A DNA stretch of 64,000 bases from JACVRX01 sp963831385 (GCA_963831385.1 CAWHPW010000019.1:124001-188000), one strand, 5' to 3'; numbered from the stretch's first letter, positions 42,244 to 50,718 are shown. Notes: generated by a model from the letters alone, not told the origin. Numbers and translations are program-made.

Positions 42244-43692
42244 TCAGGCATCGGCCGTCGCGGCAAGCGGCATGCCGGTGATCGCAGAGATCAGCTCGGC
42301 GGCTCGATGGGCGGCAGCCGTGGCGTCCAGTCGACCGACGAGGACCGCTTCCAGCATCGCCTGAAGCTGCACGGACACTCGTGGATAGGTGCGCGTAGCT
42401 GGCCGCACGACCGCCCCTCCGAGCATGGCCGCTGTCGTGGAGAGGAAGTCCGAGCCGTCCGACGCCAGCGCGGCCGCGGACCGGCGGGAGGCGAGCTGCC
42501 CGGTCCGTTGTGACATCCGGGCCAGGGCCTGCGGCGTCGACAGCTGCTGCAGCAACCGCATGGCCAGATACGGATTGCTCGCTTGCCGGAAAATGCCATG
42601 CACCATTCCACCGGCCAGTGTGGTCCCGCCCCCGCGTGGTCCTCGTGGCGGCAGGACGAATCCGAAGTGCTCCCACACCCCCTCGACGTCGAGTCCGGCT
42701 TCGGCAGCAAGGGTGCGCAACTCGTAGCTCCCGCCGATGCTGAACACCGCCTGCCCACGCGCGAGCATCCGAGGCGCGCGGTCGTACTCGTACGAGACCG
42801 CATCGATCGACAGCACGCCTGCGCCCGCCAGTTCGCTCAGGAACGCCAGGCACTCGACCGTTTCTGGTGAGTCGATGACAACCTCGCCGCCGTCGATGAC
42901 AGCGGCGCCATTCGCGGCCTGCATGCCGAGCAGGCAGTACGTCGTGGTTTCGCCGCCGCGAGAACCCCCCGGCATCGCAAGCGGATGCGCGAACCCACGC
43001 CGCTGCAGCGCGCGCCCCGCGGCGGCGAGTTCTGCCCACGTGCCTGGCGGCGCGATGCCCGCCGCGGCTAGTACGTCGCGCCGGTACCACAGCCCGGCAA
43101 CATCCGCCTCGGCCTGAATCGCTACGGTCTGGCCTTCGTACCGGTTGGCAATCGCAAACGGGTCGAGGACGTCGGCAAGGTATTCCGTCTCCAGCCATTC
43201 GGCGTCCAGCTCGTCCAAAGGCAGCAAGAAGCCCGATGCCGCGAACTCGGGAACCCACACGGAGTCGAGCAAGGCCAGGTCCGGCGCCCGCCCCTCGGCC
43301 ACGGCATGGATAAGGACCTGGTGCAGGTCCTCCAAAGCCACCGTTGCCACATTCAGCGTGGCGTCAGCCGGACAGGCCTCCCGGACCAAAGCCTCCCAAG
43401 GACCCTCCGGCACGACCACCCGGAGCTCAGCTCGACTGGAGTTGCGACCAACCCAATGCGGGTTGACGAACGTACCGCGACGTCGATGCCGGAAGATGAC
43501 GCCGTCCTCCGCCAGCTCGGTCAGCGCTCGGTGGACCGGCGTTCGACTGATGCCGTACTGCGCGCACAGCTCGTGCTCAGTCGGCAGCTGGTCGCCGGGG
43601 CCATACCTGCCACGGAGTATCTCCTCCAGCAGAAGCGTCTTGAGCTGGACGTAGATCGGCAGCGGCTGGTCGGGGTCGATCGCGGCCGCCAC
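42244..43692 (-). CDS. GntR-family HTH fused to a solute-binding-protein domain
   Basis: A 482-residue protein in which residues about 10-78 are a GntR winged helix (PLPIYVQLKTLLLEEILRG, PTEHELCAQYGISRTPVHRALTELAEDGVIFRHRRRGTFV). Residues about 88-460 are a family 1 extracellular solute-binding domain (VAIQAEADVAGLWYRRDVLAAAGIAPPGTWAELAAAGRAL, GGMVHGIFRQASNPYLAMRLLQQLSTPQ). There is no signal peptide, lipobox or membrane segment, so the binding domain must act in the cytoplasm as a ligand sensor. GTG 43692 is chosen because GGAGG lies six bases upstream, which removes a 78-residue unsupported leader. It is encoded directly upstream of the CUT1 importer and probably controls it in response to the imported sugar. 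Confidence 0.85.
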   Translation of the reverse strand: MAAAIDPDQPLPIYVQLKTLLLEEILRGRYGPGDQLPTEHELCAQYGISRTPVHRALTELAEDGVIFRHRRRGTFVNPHWVGRNSSRAELRVVVPEGPWEALVREACPADATLNVATVALEDLHQVLIHAVAEGRAPDLALLDSVWVPEFAASGFLLPLDELDAEWLETEYLADVLDPFAIANRYEGQTVAIQAEADVAGLWYRRDVLAAAGIAPPGTWAELAAAGRALQRRGFAHPLAMPGGSRGGETTTYCLLGMQAANGAAVIDGGEVVIDSPETVECLAFLSELAGAGVLSIDAVSYEYDRAPRMLARGQAVFSIGGSYELRTLAAEAGLDVEGVWEHFGFVLPPRGPRGGGTTLAGGMVHGIFRQASNPYLAMRLLQQLSTPQALARMSQRTGQLASRRSAAALASDGSDFLSTTAAMLGGAVVRPATRTYPRVSVQLQAMLEAVLVGRLDATAAAHRAAELISAITGMPLAATADA

Positions 43693-43800
43693 GCGCTCCT
43701 CCGACTCTCGTGCTACCGGGCCTCGAACATTCTCTCCCGGAAGCGGGAATCGAGCATGCGTTCCAAGTTGCCCGGCACGCCGCCACGGGGCAGCAGCGAT

Positions 43801-44125
43801 GCACTGGATGGTGTGGACGGCGGCGTCCTCACGGTCGAGGGAAGCGTTCTCGCGCAGTGGACCTTCGGGCCCCCGCGGAAGCCGGGTCCCGCCTGGACAT
43901 CGAACTGCCGACGGCGGTTGCCACACCGTCCGACCCCAGGCGTGAGCTACTGGTGGTCACCGCGGGCGACCGCTCCACCACCTTGTTCCACGCCGAAGAC
44001 AAGGACGTCGATTACCCCTCGCCGGCGTTCGACGTGGAAGTCACCCCCGGCGGTGACATGCATACCGTCCGCGTCACGGCTCGAACCCTTCTTCGCGACC
44101 TGACTGCGCTGCGTCAACGATGCCG
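43801..44125 (+). pseudogene. 3' remnant of a glycoside hydrolase family 2 gene
   Basis: Translation of 43801-43878 in one frame gives DGVDGGVLTVEGSVLAQWTF. From about 43881 the next frame gives GSRLDIELPTAVATP...ELLVVTAGDRSTTLFHAEDKDVDYP...VRVTARTLLRDLTALRQR. The second part reads like the C-terminal beta domain of GH2 beta-mannosidase/galactosidase proteins (FAEDKD...VTVTARTLVRDL). Two frames, no start and an abrupt end show a decayed fragment. It overlaps the promoter side of the GntR-SBP gene and accounts for most of the 544-base gap to psuK. Confidence 0.5.
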
Positions 44126-44218
44126 TCTCGGCGGCGCGGCGGTCGGCGCCCGTCAGGAGGCCTTGCCAATAGCTACGGACACCGGTGGATCCACGCCGGG
44201 CTGTTCTGCGGCATCTCG

Positions 44219-44238
44219 ACCTTTACTCTAGTAAAGGT
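44219..44238. promoter_or_regulatory. 20-bp palindrome overlapping the psuK start
   Basis: Perfect 9-base arms ACCTTTACT (44219-44227) and AGTAAAGGT (44230-44238) flank a CT centre. The right arm runs into the GTG start at 44237. A TACTCT -10-like hexamer (44224-44229) lies inside the palindrome, seven bases before the GTG, so transcription would start about at the start codon. A protein bound here would block the promoter. Confidence 0.6.
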
Positions 44239-45379
44239 GCCTTATCGCAGGTTCGCGGAATTGACCGACCGGGAGCAGCAGGTTGTGGCCCTGCTCCGCC
44301 AGGATCCGATGATCGGATCCGCTGTCATCGCGCAGCGGCTGGGAACGTCGCGCGCTGCAGTGAACGTGCACCTGTCGAACCTCGGCAAGAAGGGGGTGAT
44401 TCTCGGCCGCGGATACATTCTCAACGAACAGCCGTCCGTCGTCGTGATCGGCGGGGCCAATGTAGACATAAAGGCGCGGAGCGCCGCTCCGGTGACGCAC
44501 GGCACCAGCAATCCCGGATATGGGTCCATGACCCCCGGAGGCGTCGGCCGCAACATCGCGGAGAACCTGGCCAGGCTCGGCACTCGCACCTATCTGATTA
44601 CTGCTGTTGGCCGGGATGCGGCCGGAGACGATCTCCTGGCTCAAACGTTCGCCGCGGGCGTGTTGGTGGAGTACGTCCACCGCACCGACAAGCCGACGGG
44701 CACATACACCGCCCTGGTCGACTCCGACGGCGAATTGCTCGCTGCGGTCGCCGACATGGAAGCAACGGCCGAGCTCGGACCTGAGCAGGTCAATCGCGCA
44801 AGCGGCGTCATTGCCGCCGCCAATCTCGTCATCGTCGACGGCAACCTGGCTGCAGCCACGCTCGGGCACGCTCTCGACCTTGCCACCGCGAGCGGTGTCC
44901 GCACGATCCTCGAGCCGGTCAGCGTACCCAAGGCCACCCTGCTCGCGTCGCACATCACCGCCGGACGACCGTTGTACGCCATCACGCCGAACCGTGACGA
45001 GCTCACCGCTCTGACTGGCCTGCCGGCACGCACTGACCGTCAACTACAGAACGCGGCGGACACGCTGCACGAACGCGGCGTCGAACACGTCTGGTTCCGG
45101 CTGGGAGCGCGTGGCTCGGTGCTCAGCCGCGCCGCGGCTGAACCAGCCTTCATCCCCGCCGTCCCGACGATCGTCGAGGACGTCACCGGCGCCGGTGACT
45201 CCGCACTCGCAGCCTTCTGCCACGCCCTGCTCAACGAAATAGACCCAATCGACGCCGCCCGGTACGGACACGCCGCCGCTTCCCTCACCATCGCCAGCCC
45301 CCACACCGTCAGGCCGGACCTGACGTCACGACTCATCGAGGCCGTTCTCACCGAGCCCGGTCAGGAGCAGCGCACATGA
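44237..45379 (+). CDS. psuK: Pseudouridine kinase (PfkB) with N-terminal HTH
   Basis: A 380-residue protein. Residues 1-60 form a winged helix (LTDREQQVVALLRQDPMIGSAVIAQRLGTSRAAVNVHLSNLGKKGVILGRGYIL). Residues 65-375 form a PfkB kinase with VVVIGGANVDIKA, MTPGGVGRNIAENLARLG and DVTGAGDSALAAF near 315-325, which holds the catalytic Asp. It phosphorylates pseudouridine to the 5'-phosphate. The E. coli enzyme lacks the HTH. GTG 44237 is in all likelihood leaderless. The stop overlaps the psuG start by four bases. The HTH and the palindrome at its own start suggest autoregulation. Confidence 0.88.
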   Translation: MPYRRFAELTDREQQVVALLRQDPMIGSAVIAQRLGTSRAAVNVHLSNLGKKGVILGRGYILNEQPSVVVIGGANVDIKARSAAPVTHGTSNPGYGSMTPGGVGRNIAENLARLGTRTYLITAVGRDAAGDDLLAQTFAAGVLVEYVHRTDKPTGTYTALVDSDGELLAAVADMEATAELGPEQVNRASGVIAAANLVIVDGNLAAATLGHALDLATASGVRTILEPVSVPKATLLASHITAGRPLYAITPNRDELTALTGLPARTDRQLQNAADTLHERGVEHVWFRLGARGSVLSRAAAEPAFIPAVPTIVEDVTGAGDSALAAFCHALLNEIDPIDAARYGHAAASLTIASPHTVRPDLTSRLIEAVLTEPGQEQRT

Positions 45380-46317
45380 CCACCGCTTCGCATGGCACGC
45401 CGCATCCCTCTCTGATACTCACCGACGGGGTGCGCCAGGCGCTCCGCGACCACGCCCCGGTCGTCGCCCTGGAGAGCACCATCATCAGCCATGGCATGCC
45501 CTATCCACAGAACGTTCAGATGGCCGTCGAGGTGGAAAAGATCATCCGAGAGTTCGGCGCGGTTCCCGCAACCATCGCTGTGCTCAACGGGAGGCCCCGC
45601 GTCGGCCTGGACTCCGACGATCTGGAGCTGCTGGCGGCCAGCCGGGACGTCAGCAAGGTCAGCGTTCGGGACATCCCCTATGTCATGGCACGAGGCGTCC
45701 ATGGCGCCACAACAGTCGCGGCCACGATGCGCCTGGCGTCGCTCGCTGGCATCAGCGTGTTCGTGACCGGTGGTCTCGGCGGAGTGCACCGCGGGGCGCA
45801 GCAGACGTTCGACACCAGCGCCGACCTCACCGAGCTTGCGACCACGAACGTGGCGGTCGTCTCCGCCGGTGTGAAGAGCATCCTCGACATCCGCCTCACG
45901 CTGGAGACCCTGGAGACTCTCGGCGTGCCCGTGCTCGCGTACGGCACCGACGAGTTCCCCGCATTCTTCTCGCGCCGCAGTGGCTTCCCGGCGCCGATGC
46001 GAGCGGACAGTGCCCGAGAGCTGGCGGCGGTGATGGCGGCTAAGTGGGACCTCGGCATCGCGGGCGGAGTATCCATCGTCAACCCCATTCCCAGCGAGGA
46101 CGAGATCCCCGCCGAGGAGATCGATTCGATCATCGAGCAGGCCGTCGCGGAGATGGAGTCGCGCGGCATCTCCGGCAAGGGGGCCACCCCCTTCCTCCTC
46201 GGCCGGATCGTGGAGATCACCGGCGGCGCCAGCCTGACCGCGAACATCGCCTTGGTATACAACAACGCCCGCCTCGGCGCCCAGGTCGCCACCGAATACG
46301 CCGCGCTTCAGCGTTGA
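45376..46317 (+). CDS. psuG: Pseudouridine-5'-phosphate glycosidase
   Basis: A 313-residue PsuG/IndA family enzyme. Segments include VVALESTIISHGMPYPQNVQMAVEVE near 36-60, DIPYVMARGVHGATTVAATM near 99-118, FVTGGLGGVHRGAQQTFDTSADLTELA near 130-156 and VSIVNPIP near 233. It reversibly cleaves the C-C glycosidic bond of pseudouridine 5'-phosphate to uracil and ribose 5-phosphate, using Mn2+ and a catalytic Lys. ATG 45376 is coupled to psuK and has GGAGCAG upstream. A weak hairpin, GCGGA/TCCGC at 46324-46339, follows the stop. Confidence 0.95.
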   Translation: MTTASHGTPHPSLILTDGVRQALRDHAPVVALESTIISHGMPYPQNVQMAVEVEKIIREFGAVPATIAVLNGRPRVGLDSDDLELLAASRDVSKVSVRDIPYVMARGVHGATTVAATMRLASLAGISVFVTGGLGGVHRGAQQTFDTSADLTELATTNVAVVSAGVKSILDIRLTLETLETLGVPVLAYGTDEFPAFFSRRSGFPAPMRADSARELAAVMAAKWDLGIAGGVSIVNPIPSEDEIPAEEIDSIIEQAVAEMESRGISGKGATPFLLGRIVEITGGASLTANIALVYNNARLGAQVATEYAALQR

Positions 46318-46323
46318 GCCAGC

Positions 46324-46339
46324 GCGGACGTAAATCCGC
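46324..46339 (+). terminator. Short hairpin after psuG
   Basis: Five-base arms GCGGA and TCCGC around a 6-base loop begin 7 bases after the psuG stop. It is weak and only a possible terminator. Confidence 0.3.
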
Positions 46340-46352
46340 AGGTCAACCGCGT

Positions 46353-46393
46353 GCCCCCGGTGGGGGTCGAACCCACACTGGGCGGATTTTAAG
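46353..46393 (-). other. tRNA 3'-half-like sequence, candidate attachment site
   Basis: On the minus strand this reads as a CTTAAAA anticodon-type loop (46393-46387), a T arm GTGGG-TTCGACC-CCCAC (46376-46360) and a CGGGGGC acceptor strand (46359-46353). The 5' half of a tRNA is absent: the sequence upstream of the loop cannot pair as anticodon, D or acceptor stem. A piece running from the anticodon loop to the 3' end is what integrative elements duplicate when they insert in tRNA genes. It marks the junction between the psu operon and non-coding debris. No integrase gene survives next to it. Confidence 0.5.
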
Positions 46394-47072
46394 GACGCAG
46401 CATCGCGGCCACTGTGGCCTCTACCTGCGACTATGTCCACACTAGATCCCCCACCAGCCCCACCAGTGGGCCAAGGTCGACGTCATTTCATGCCACAAAC
46501 CATGCCACGGCGCTGTGCATCGGCACGGTTCGTCTGCTGGACGGCAGCGCGCGCCCAGCCCGTTGCCAAGCTCACATCCGCCGCCAGCTCGTGCCAGACC
46601 CGGCACCGTGACCGGGTGAGCCACGACCGCCCCCGAGCGTTACCGCTGGTATCGCATCCGGTGTCGGCGCCGCCCTCGCCGGCGATGACACCGCGGGCGA
46701 CCAGCTCCAGCAGCGCGAGCACCCGGGCCAGGGACTCCTCCGGCTACCGCTGTCGGCACTCCGCGGATGTCACCGTCGGATCCACATCCAGGGCAAGCTG
46801 ACATGCGGGCCTTTCCTGTCCGCGGTTCAGTCGGGCACCTTCAAGTGACAAGACCCCCAAGGGCCGGTGCGGAGCAGTTTCAACGCGAGGCGGCCAGTGA
46901 GCGTGCGACGCGGCTCAGTTGTTCATGCAGAATGCGGGGGGTTCGGTGCCGGTGCGGTGCTCGCGCACCGCGGCGTGACCCCACCGATCGCGAAACGATG
47001 GCACACGGACCCGGGCTCGTGCCATCCATGCGCGACATGCTCGAACGCAGCGACCTCCCGTACCGGTTTGGG
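46394..47072. other. Non-coding stretch without recognisable genes
   Basis: Several overlapping open frames exist on both strands, but none has a start with a Shine-Dalgarno site, a recognisable motif or normal composition. The minus-strand frame 46483-46722 (LALLELVARGVIAGEGG) is the least random, but I cannot place it. The stretch may be decayed mobile-element sequence, which would fit the tRNA-like fragment at its edge. Confidence 0.35.
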
Positions 47073-47195
47073 TTCGGACTCGCCGACATCCCTGGCCTCC
47101 GCCGCAACGGTGCTTCGGACTCGCCGACATCCCTGGCCTCCGCCGCAACGGTGCTTCGGACTCGCCGACATCCCTGGCCTCCGCCGCAACGGTGC
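47073..47195. repeat. Three exact 41-bp tandem direct repeats
   Basis: Units start at 47073, 47114 and 47155, begin TTCGGACTCGCCGACATCCC and end AACGGTGC. All three copies are identical over 41 bases with no spacer. Because 41 is not a multiple of three, an ORF crossing them reads the same DNA in three different frames, so the repeat is not a protein repeat. Confidence 0.9.
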
Positions 47196-47269
47196 CTCGA
47201 CGAGGTCGACGGGACTGACGCATCCGCTGCAGACGCGAAGGACCGCTTAACCCGCAACCAGCCGTCGAC

Positions 47270-47548
47270 GTGCGAGCTGCGGACGCGGCAAAGGAGGCTG
47301 GCACACGAGCACTGGACAGCGTCGCCACTCATGACGGCTCGGGCATCGACTTCCTGGTCGGGATCTACAACGACATCGCGCCGTTCGTCAGCCGGCTGAT
47401 CTTCGACGGTGACCTGCCGCCGGCACTGCCGCCGCGGCTGCCGTCGCCCTGGTGGTGGCTCACATCGACCGCAGTCGTGGTCGTCGCCGTCGTGCTGCTG
47501 CTAGTCGTGATCGATGAGGCGATGAAGCGGCCCCTCGCTGCTGGCTGA
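47270..47548 (+). CDS. Hypothetical single-pass membrane protein
   Basis: A 92-residue open frame from GTG 47270. Residues about 10-50 are soluble (GTRALDSVATHDGSGIDFLVG), a Pro-rich linker follows (DLPPALPPRLPSPWW), then one strong transmembrane segment (about 64-82, TSTAVVVVAVVLLLVV) with positive residues after it. There is no clear Shine-Dalgarno site and no known family. It lies in an otherwise degenerate stretch and may be a fragment. From 47549 to 47781 nothing is recognisable. Confidence 0.35.
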   Translation: MRAADAAKEAGTRALDSVATHDGSGIDFLVGIYNDIAPFVSRLIFDGDLPPALPPRLPSPWWWLTSTAVVVVAVVLLLVVIDEAMKRPLAAG

Positions 47549-47781
47549 AAGCTATCGCACGCACCGGCTGGATCACAGACCAGAGCTGCGGTCGAACAAA
47601 GGGGTCGAGCTTTGCTCGGACGTTTCTCCAACTGGGCAAACTGGACAGATCTCCTCGAACAGCTGCCCGATGTGATGCCTTGACCGAGGCCAGTCAGATT
47701 GACGTTCCAATCTCGGCTCTCGACGCCATCGTGGTCCACGGATCATTCGGTCTCCTCAGCGGTGTCCAGAACCTCGGAGCC

Positions 47782-49674
47782 TCATCCGAACTCCCGCAAC
47801 CGCTCAGCAACGATGATGCGACCGGCCGCCTCGAGCAGCGCGAGGTGGGAGAACGCCTGCGGGAAGTTGCCGAGGTGCCGGCCGGTATCGACGTCGAACT
47901 CCTCTGCGTACAGGCCGAGGGGCGAGGTGATCCGCAGGAGACGCTCCATCAGGTCGCGGGCGTGCTGCTCCTCGCCGATGATGGCCAACGCCGAGACGAG
48001 CCAGAACGAGCAGATGAGGAACGTGCCCTCCTTGCCGGACAGCCCATCATCGGTCTCGTCGGTGCGGTAGCGCAGCACGAACCCGTTTTCGGTCAGGTTG
48101 TCGGCGATGGCCAGGACCGACGCGCGCAGCCGCTCGTCGTCATGAGGGAGAAAGCCAAAGCTCGCGGCCAATAGCGTGGAGGCGTCGAGCGAGTCGGTGT
48201 CGTAGTGCTGACGTAGCACGCCCGCGTCCGTGAGGCCGTGCTCAAGGATGTCGGCCTTGATTTCGTCGGCAGTTTCTTGCCAGGTCGCGGCCTTCGCGGT
48301 GTCGCCACGAATGTGCGCCAACTTCGCGGCCCGGTCGAGTGCCACCCAGGTCATAAGCTTGGACGACACGTAGTGTTGCGGCTTGCCGCGGGCTTCCCAG
48401 ATGCCCTGGTCCGGCTCCCGCCACACCGCGGTGGCGCACTCGGCCTGCGACTCGACAATCGGCCACAACCGCCGTGGCAGCCGCTGGCTGCGCCTTGTGT
48501 GCAGCAGGATCGAGTCGAGGACCGCCCCGAACACGTCGTTCTGCCGTTGGTCGAAGGCGCCGTTGCCGATGCGCACTGGGCGGGCGCCGGCGTAGCCGGA
48601 CAGCTCGTCACGGGTCGACTCGGTGAGATCGCGCCGGCCGTCGATGCCGTACATGATCTGCAGGCCGCCGTCCTCGTTCGGTTCGAGATCGGCGACGAAC
48701 TGCATGAACTCGTCGGCCTCCCAGTCCAAGTTGAGCGCGTGCAGAGCCTGAAGTGTGAAAGTGGTGTCGCGCATCCACGTATAGCGGTAGTCCCAGTTGC
48801 GCTCGCCGCCCGGTGTCTCGGGCAGCGACGTCGTCAGCGCCGCCACCGTCGCCCCGGTCGGCATGTAGGTGAGGCCTTTGACGGCCAGCGCCGCCCGCTG
48901 GATCGGATCGCGCCACCGGTGGTCCGGGATGCGGGCCGTCCCGAGCCAGGCCCGCCAGTACCGCGTCGTGGCTTCCAGCCGACGCGTGGCCTCCTCCACG
49001 TCGCCGACCGAGGCGAGACCGGCCGCCCACGACAGCGAGCAGAACCGCTGCCCGCCCGGCTCGAGGACGGTCCTGGCTCGGACCCGGTTGCCCTCGATAC
49101 CCAGCGCCATGTCGGTCTGAAGCCGGATCGTGTGACCCTCGCCAGTGGCGTCGGCCACGTGACGGCTGCCATCGACCAGCGACCATTCGGCCGGTGCGCG
49201 GCCATAGTCGAACATCGGCTCGCAGACCAGCTCGATCTCCATCGTGCCCTCGATGCAACGGACGGTGCGCACGAGCAGGTGGTCGCAATCGTCGTCGGCC
49301 GGCGGCCGCGTGTGCGGGGTGACCTCGTCGTCGTGCTCCCGTGGCCCCATGGTCAGCGCGTCGCGCACTACGGCCCAGCCGGTCGGCGTCTTCCACGTCG
49401 TCTCAAGGAGGTTCGTGCCCGGCTCGTACGCCCGGGCACTGGGATGGTTGATCCCGAACGGTCCGAGCCGGAAGTAGCCCGCCCCGCGGTCAAGCAGCGT
49501 GCCGAACACACTCGGCGAGTCAAAACTCGGCACACACAGCCAGTCGACCGCACCATCCAAAGCGACCAGCGCGCCCGTGTGGCAATTGGACAGGAACGCA
49601 TAGTCGGCGATCGGCGGAAACGGCGAGGGCGCCGCCGCGCTCTGTTCGTGGGACTGCGAGGTTGCTGCGCTCAT
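47782..49674 (-). CDS. Glycoside hydrolase family 15 protein (glucoamylase/trehalase-like)
   Basis: A 630-residue protein. The N-terminal beta domain opens PIADYAFLSNCHTGALVALDGAVDWLCVPSFDSPSVFGTLLDRGAGYF (about 20-70). The (alpha/alpha)6 catalytic barrel has GERNWDYRYTWMRDTTFTLQAL near 285-306 and EEFDVDTGRHLGNFPQAFSHLALLEAA near the C-terminus. Actinobacterial members include trehalases and glucoamylases; the exact substrate is uncertain. No signal peptide, so cytoplasmic. ATG 49674 is preferred over TTG 49686. Confidence 0.9.
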   Translation of the reverse strand: MSAATSQSHEQSAAAPSPFPPIADYAFLSNCHTGALVALDGAVDWLCVPSFDSPSVFGTLLDRGAGYFRLGPFGINHPSARAYEPGTNLLETTWKTPTGWAVVRDALTMGPREHDDEVTPHTRPPADDDCDHLLVRTVRCIEGTMEIELVCEPMFDYGRAPAEWSLVDGSRHVADATGEGHTIRLQTDMALGIEGNRVRARTVLEPGGQRFCSLSWAAGLASVGDVEEATRRLEATTRYWRAWLGTARIPDHRWRDPIQRAALAVKGLTYMPTGATVAALTTSLPETPGGERNWDYRYTWMRDTTFTLQALHALNLDWEADEFMQFVADLEPNEDGGLQIMYGIDGRRDLTESTRDELSGYAGARPVRIGNGAFDQRQNDVFGAVLDSILLHTRRSQRLPRRLWPIVESQAECATAVWREPDQGIWEARGKPQHYVSSKLMTWVALDRAAKLAHIRGDTAKAATWQETADEIKADILEHGLTDAGVLRQHYDTDSLDASTLLAASFGFLPHDDERLRASVLAIADNLTENGFVLRYRTDETDDGLSGKEGTFLICSFWLVSALAIIGEEQHARDLMERLLRITSPLGLYAEEFDVDTGRHLGNFPQAFSHLALLEAAGRIIVAERLREFG

Positions 49675-49998
49675 GACGCCACCCAAGGTCCGGACCAGCC
49701 GCCATAGTCAGCCACCGTTGGCATGTCGGTCTCCGTCTCGTCGTCGGTCTGTCAACGTACGAAGGTGGACTGCCGGCACCATCGAGTGTGACGCGGTTAT
49801 CCGGCCGGGGAAGTGATCGATGGAGGGCCAGCAGTCGACTGCATGGTGGGCCAAAACCCCGAATGGCAAGTCCGGTGTCCCGGGGGCCTGGCCACCTGTG
49901 AATCACATTCGACCTGCTCGTCCTTGGACTTGCCGAGCATCTGGATCCCTCCGAGCGGAACGTCCCAGCCTCCTATCACAGTATCGATCTGTTGGGCG

Positions 49999-50121
49999 CT
50001 AGCGTCTATTGCAACTGTGGTGTTGGGCGCCTTCGGGCACCGCGACGAAAGCAAGGTTGAGCAGCCCGGCGCCGACCCCGACGGTCACGCCCGCGATGGT
50101 GAGCTCCCAGACGAGGTTCAC
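49999..50121 (-). CDS. Possible 40-residue membrane peptide
   Basis: GTG 50121 opens VNLVWELTIAGVTVGVGAGL, continues with LLNLAFVAVP and ends in a short polar tail. It is a single hydrophobic segment following the SHOCT gene on the same strand by 37 bases. There is no strong Shine-Dalgarno site. The remaining sequence between 49675 and 50158 shows nothing else. Confidence 0.3.
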   Translation of the reverse strand: MNLVWELTIAGVTVGVGAGLLNLAFVAVPEGAQHHSCNRR

Positions 50122-50158
50122 GACGTCTCGCCCATCCCCGTACGCGCCCTGCCTGGTG

Positions 50159-50548
50159 CTAGGCCTTGGCGAGGATCTTGGCCTTCTGCGCGACGAACTC
50201 GTCCTCGGTGAGGTGACCGGAGTTGCGCAGCTCCGCGAGCTTGGCGATTTCATCCGCATCGGAGGTCCCGTCGTCCGATGCCGCGTTCTGGATGTATTGA
50301 CGAGTCGCCTTCTCTCGTTCGGCGGCAGCTTGCACGCTCCGATCTTCCATGGACTTGCCGCGGACGATCAGGTAGATCAGCACCCCCAGCCAAGGCAGGA
50401 ACACCACGAACAGCGTCCACAACGCCTTAGCCCAGCCAGACAGGTCCTGACTGCGAAAGATGTCGCCGAAGATCGTGATGACGAGCCAAATCCAGGCGAA
50501 GAACAGGCAGAACCACAGCGTGGCCCAGAACAGATCCAACAGAGGCAT
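50159..50548 (-). CDS. PLDc_N / SHOCT domain membrane protein
   Basis: A 129-residue protein. Two N-terminal transmembrane helices (about 8-30 and 42-64) carry the PLDc_N-like pattern (FFAWIWLVITIFGDIFRSQDLSGWAKALWTLFVVFLPWLGVLIYLIVRG). A charged linker follows, then a C-terminal SHOCT motif (DEIAKLAELRNSGHLTEDEFVAQKAKIL, about 97-126), a short oligomerisation helix pair. Function is unknown. ATG 50548 is preceded by GGGAGC. Confidence 0.88.
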   Translation of the reverse strand: MPLLDLFWATLWFCLFFAWIWLVITIFGDIFRSQDLSGWAKALWTLFVVFLPWLGVLIYLIVRGKSMEDRSVQAAAEREKATRQYIQNAASDDGTSDADEIAKLAELRNSGHLTEDEFVAQKAKILAKA

Positions 50549-50718
50549 GCCACTGCTCCCTTGCGGTTGATGTGCTTACTGATAGGAGATGGATCGTCAT
50601 TGCCTTGCCATGGCGATGCGGAGGCGTTCGTCGTAGGTTTGAGGTGGTCAACGGTAGTAGTTCAAACCCTTCGCGGCGAGCCGTTCCGCGGCCCACGATG
50701 TTCGGGAAGGGAGGCGGG

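Noticed and set aside
43693..43926. 78-residue N-terminal extension of the GntR-SBP protein
   Set aside because: GTG 43692 has a strong Shine-Dalgarno and starts right before the HTH; the extension overlaps GH2 remnant sequence on the other strand.
46353..46440. Functional tRNA gene
   Set aside because: The acceptor 5' strand, D arm and a pairing anticodon stem are missing; only the 3' half resembles a tRNA.
47073..47195. CRISPR array
   Set aside because: The three 41-bp units are directly adjacent with no unique spacers, and no cas genes are present.
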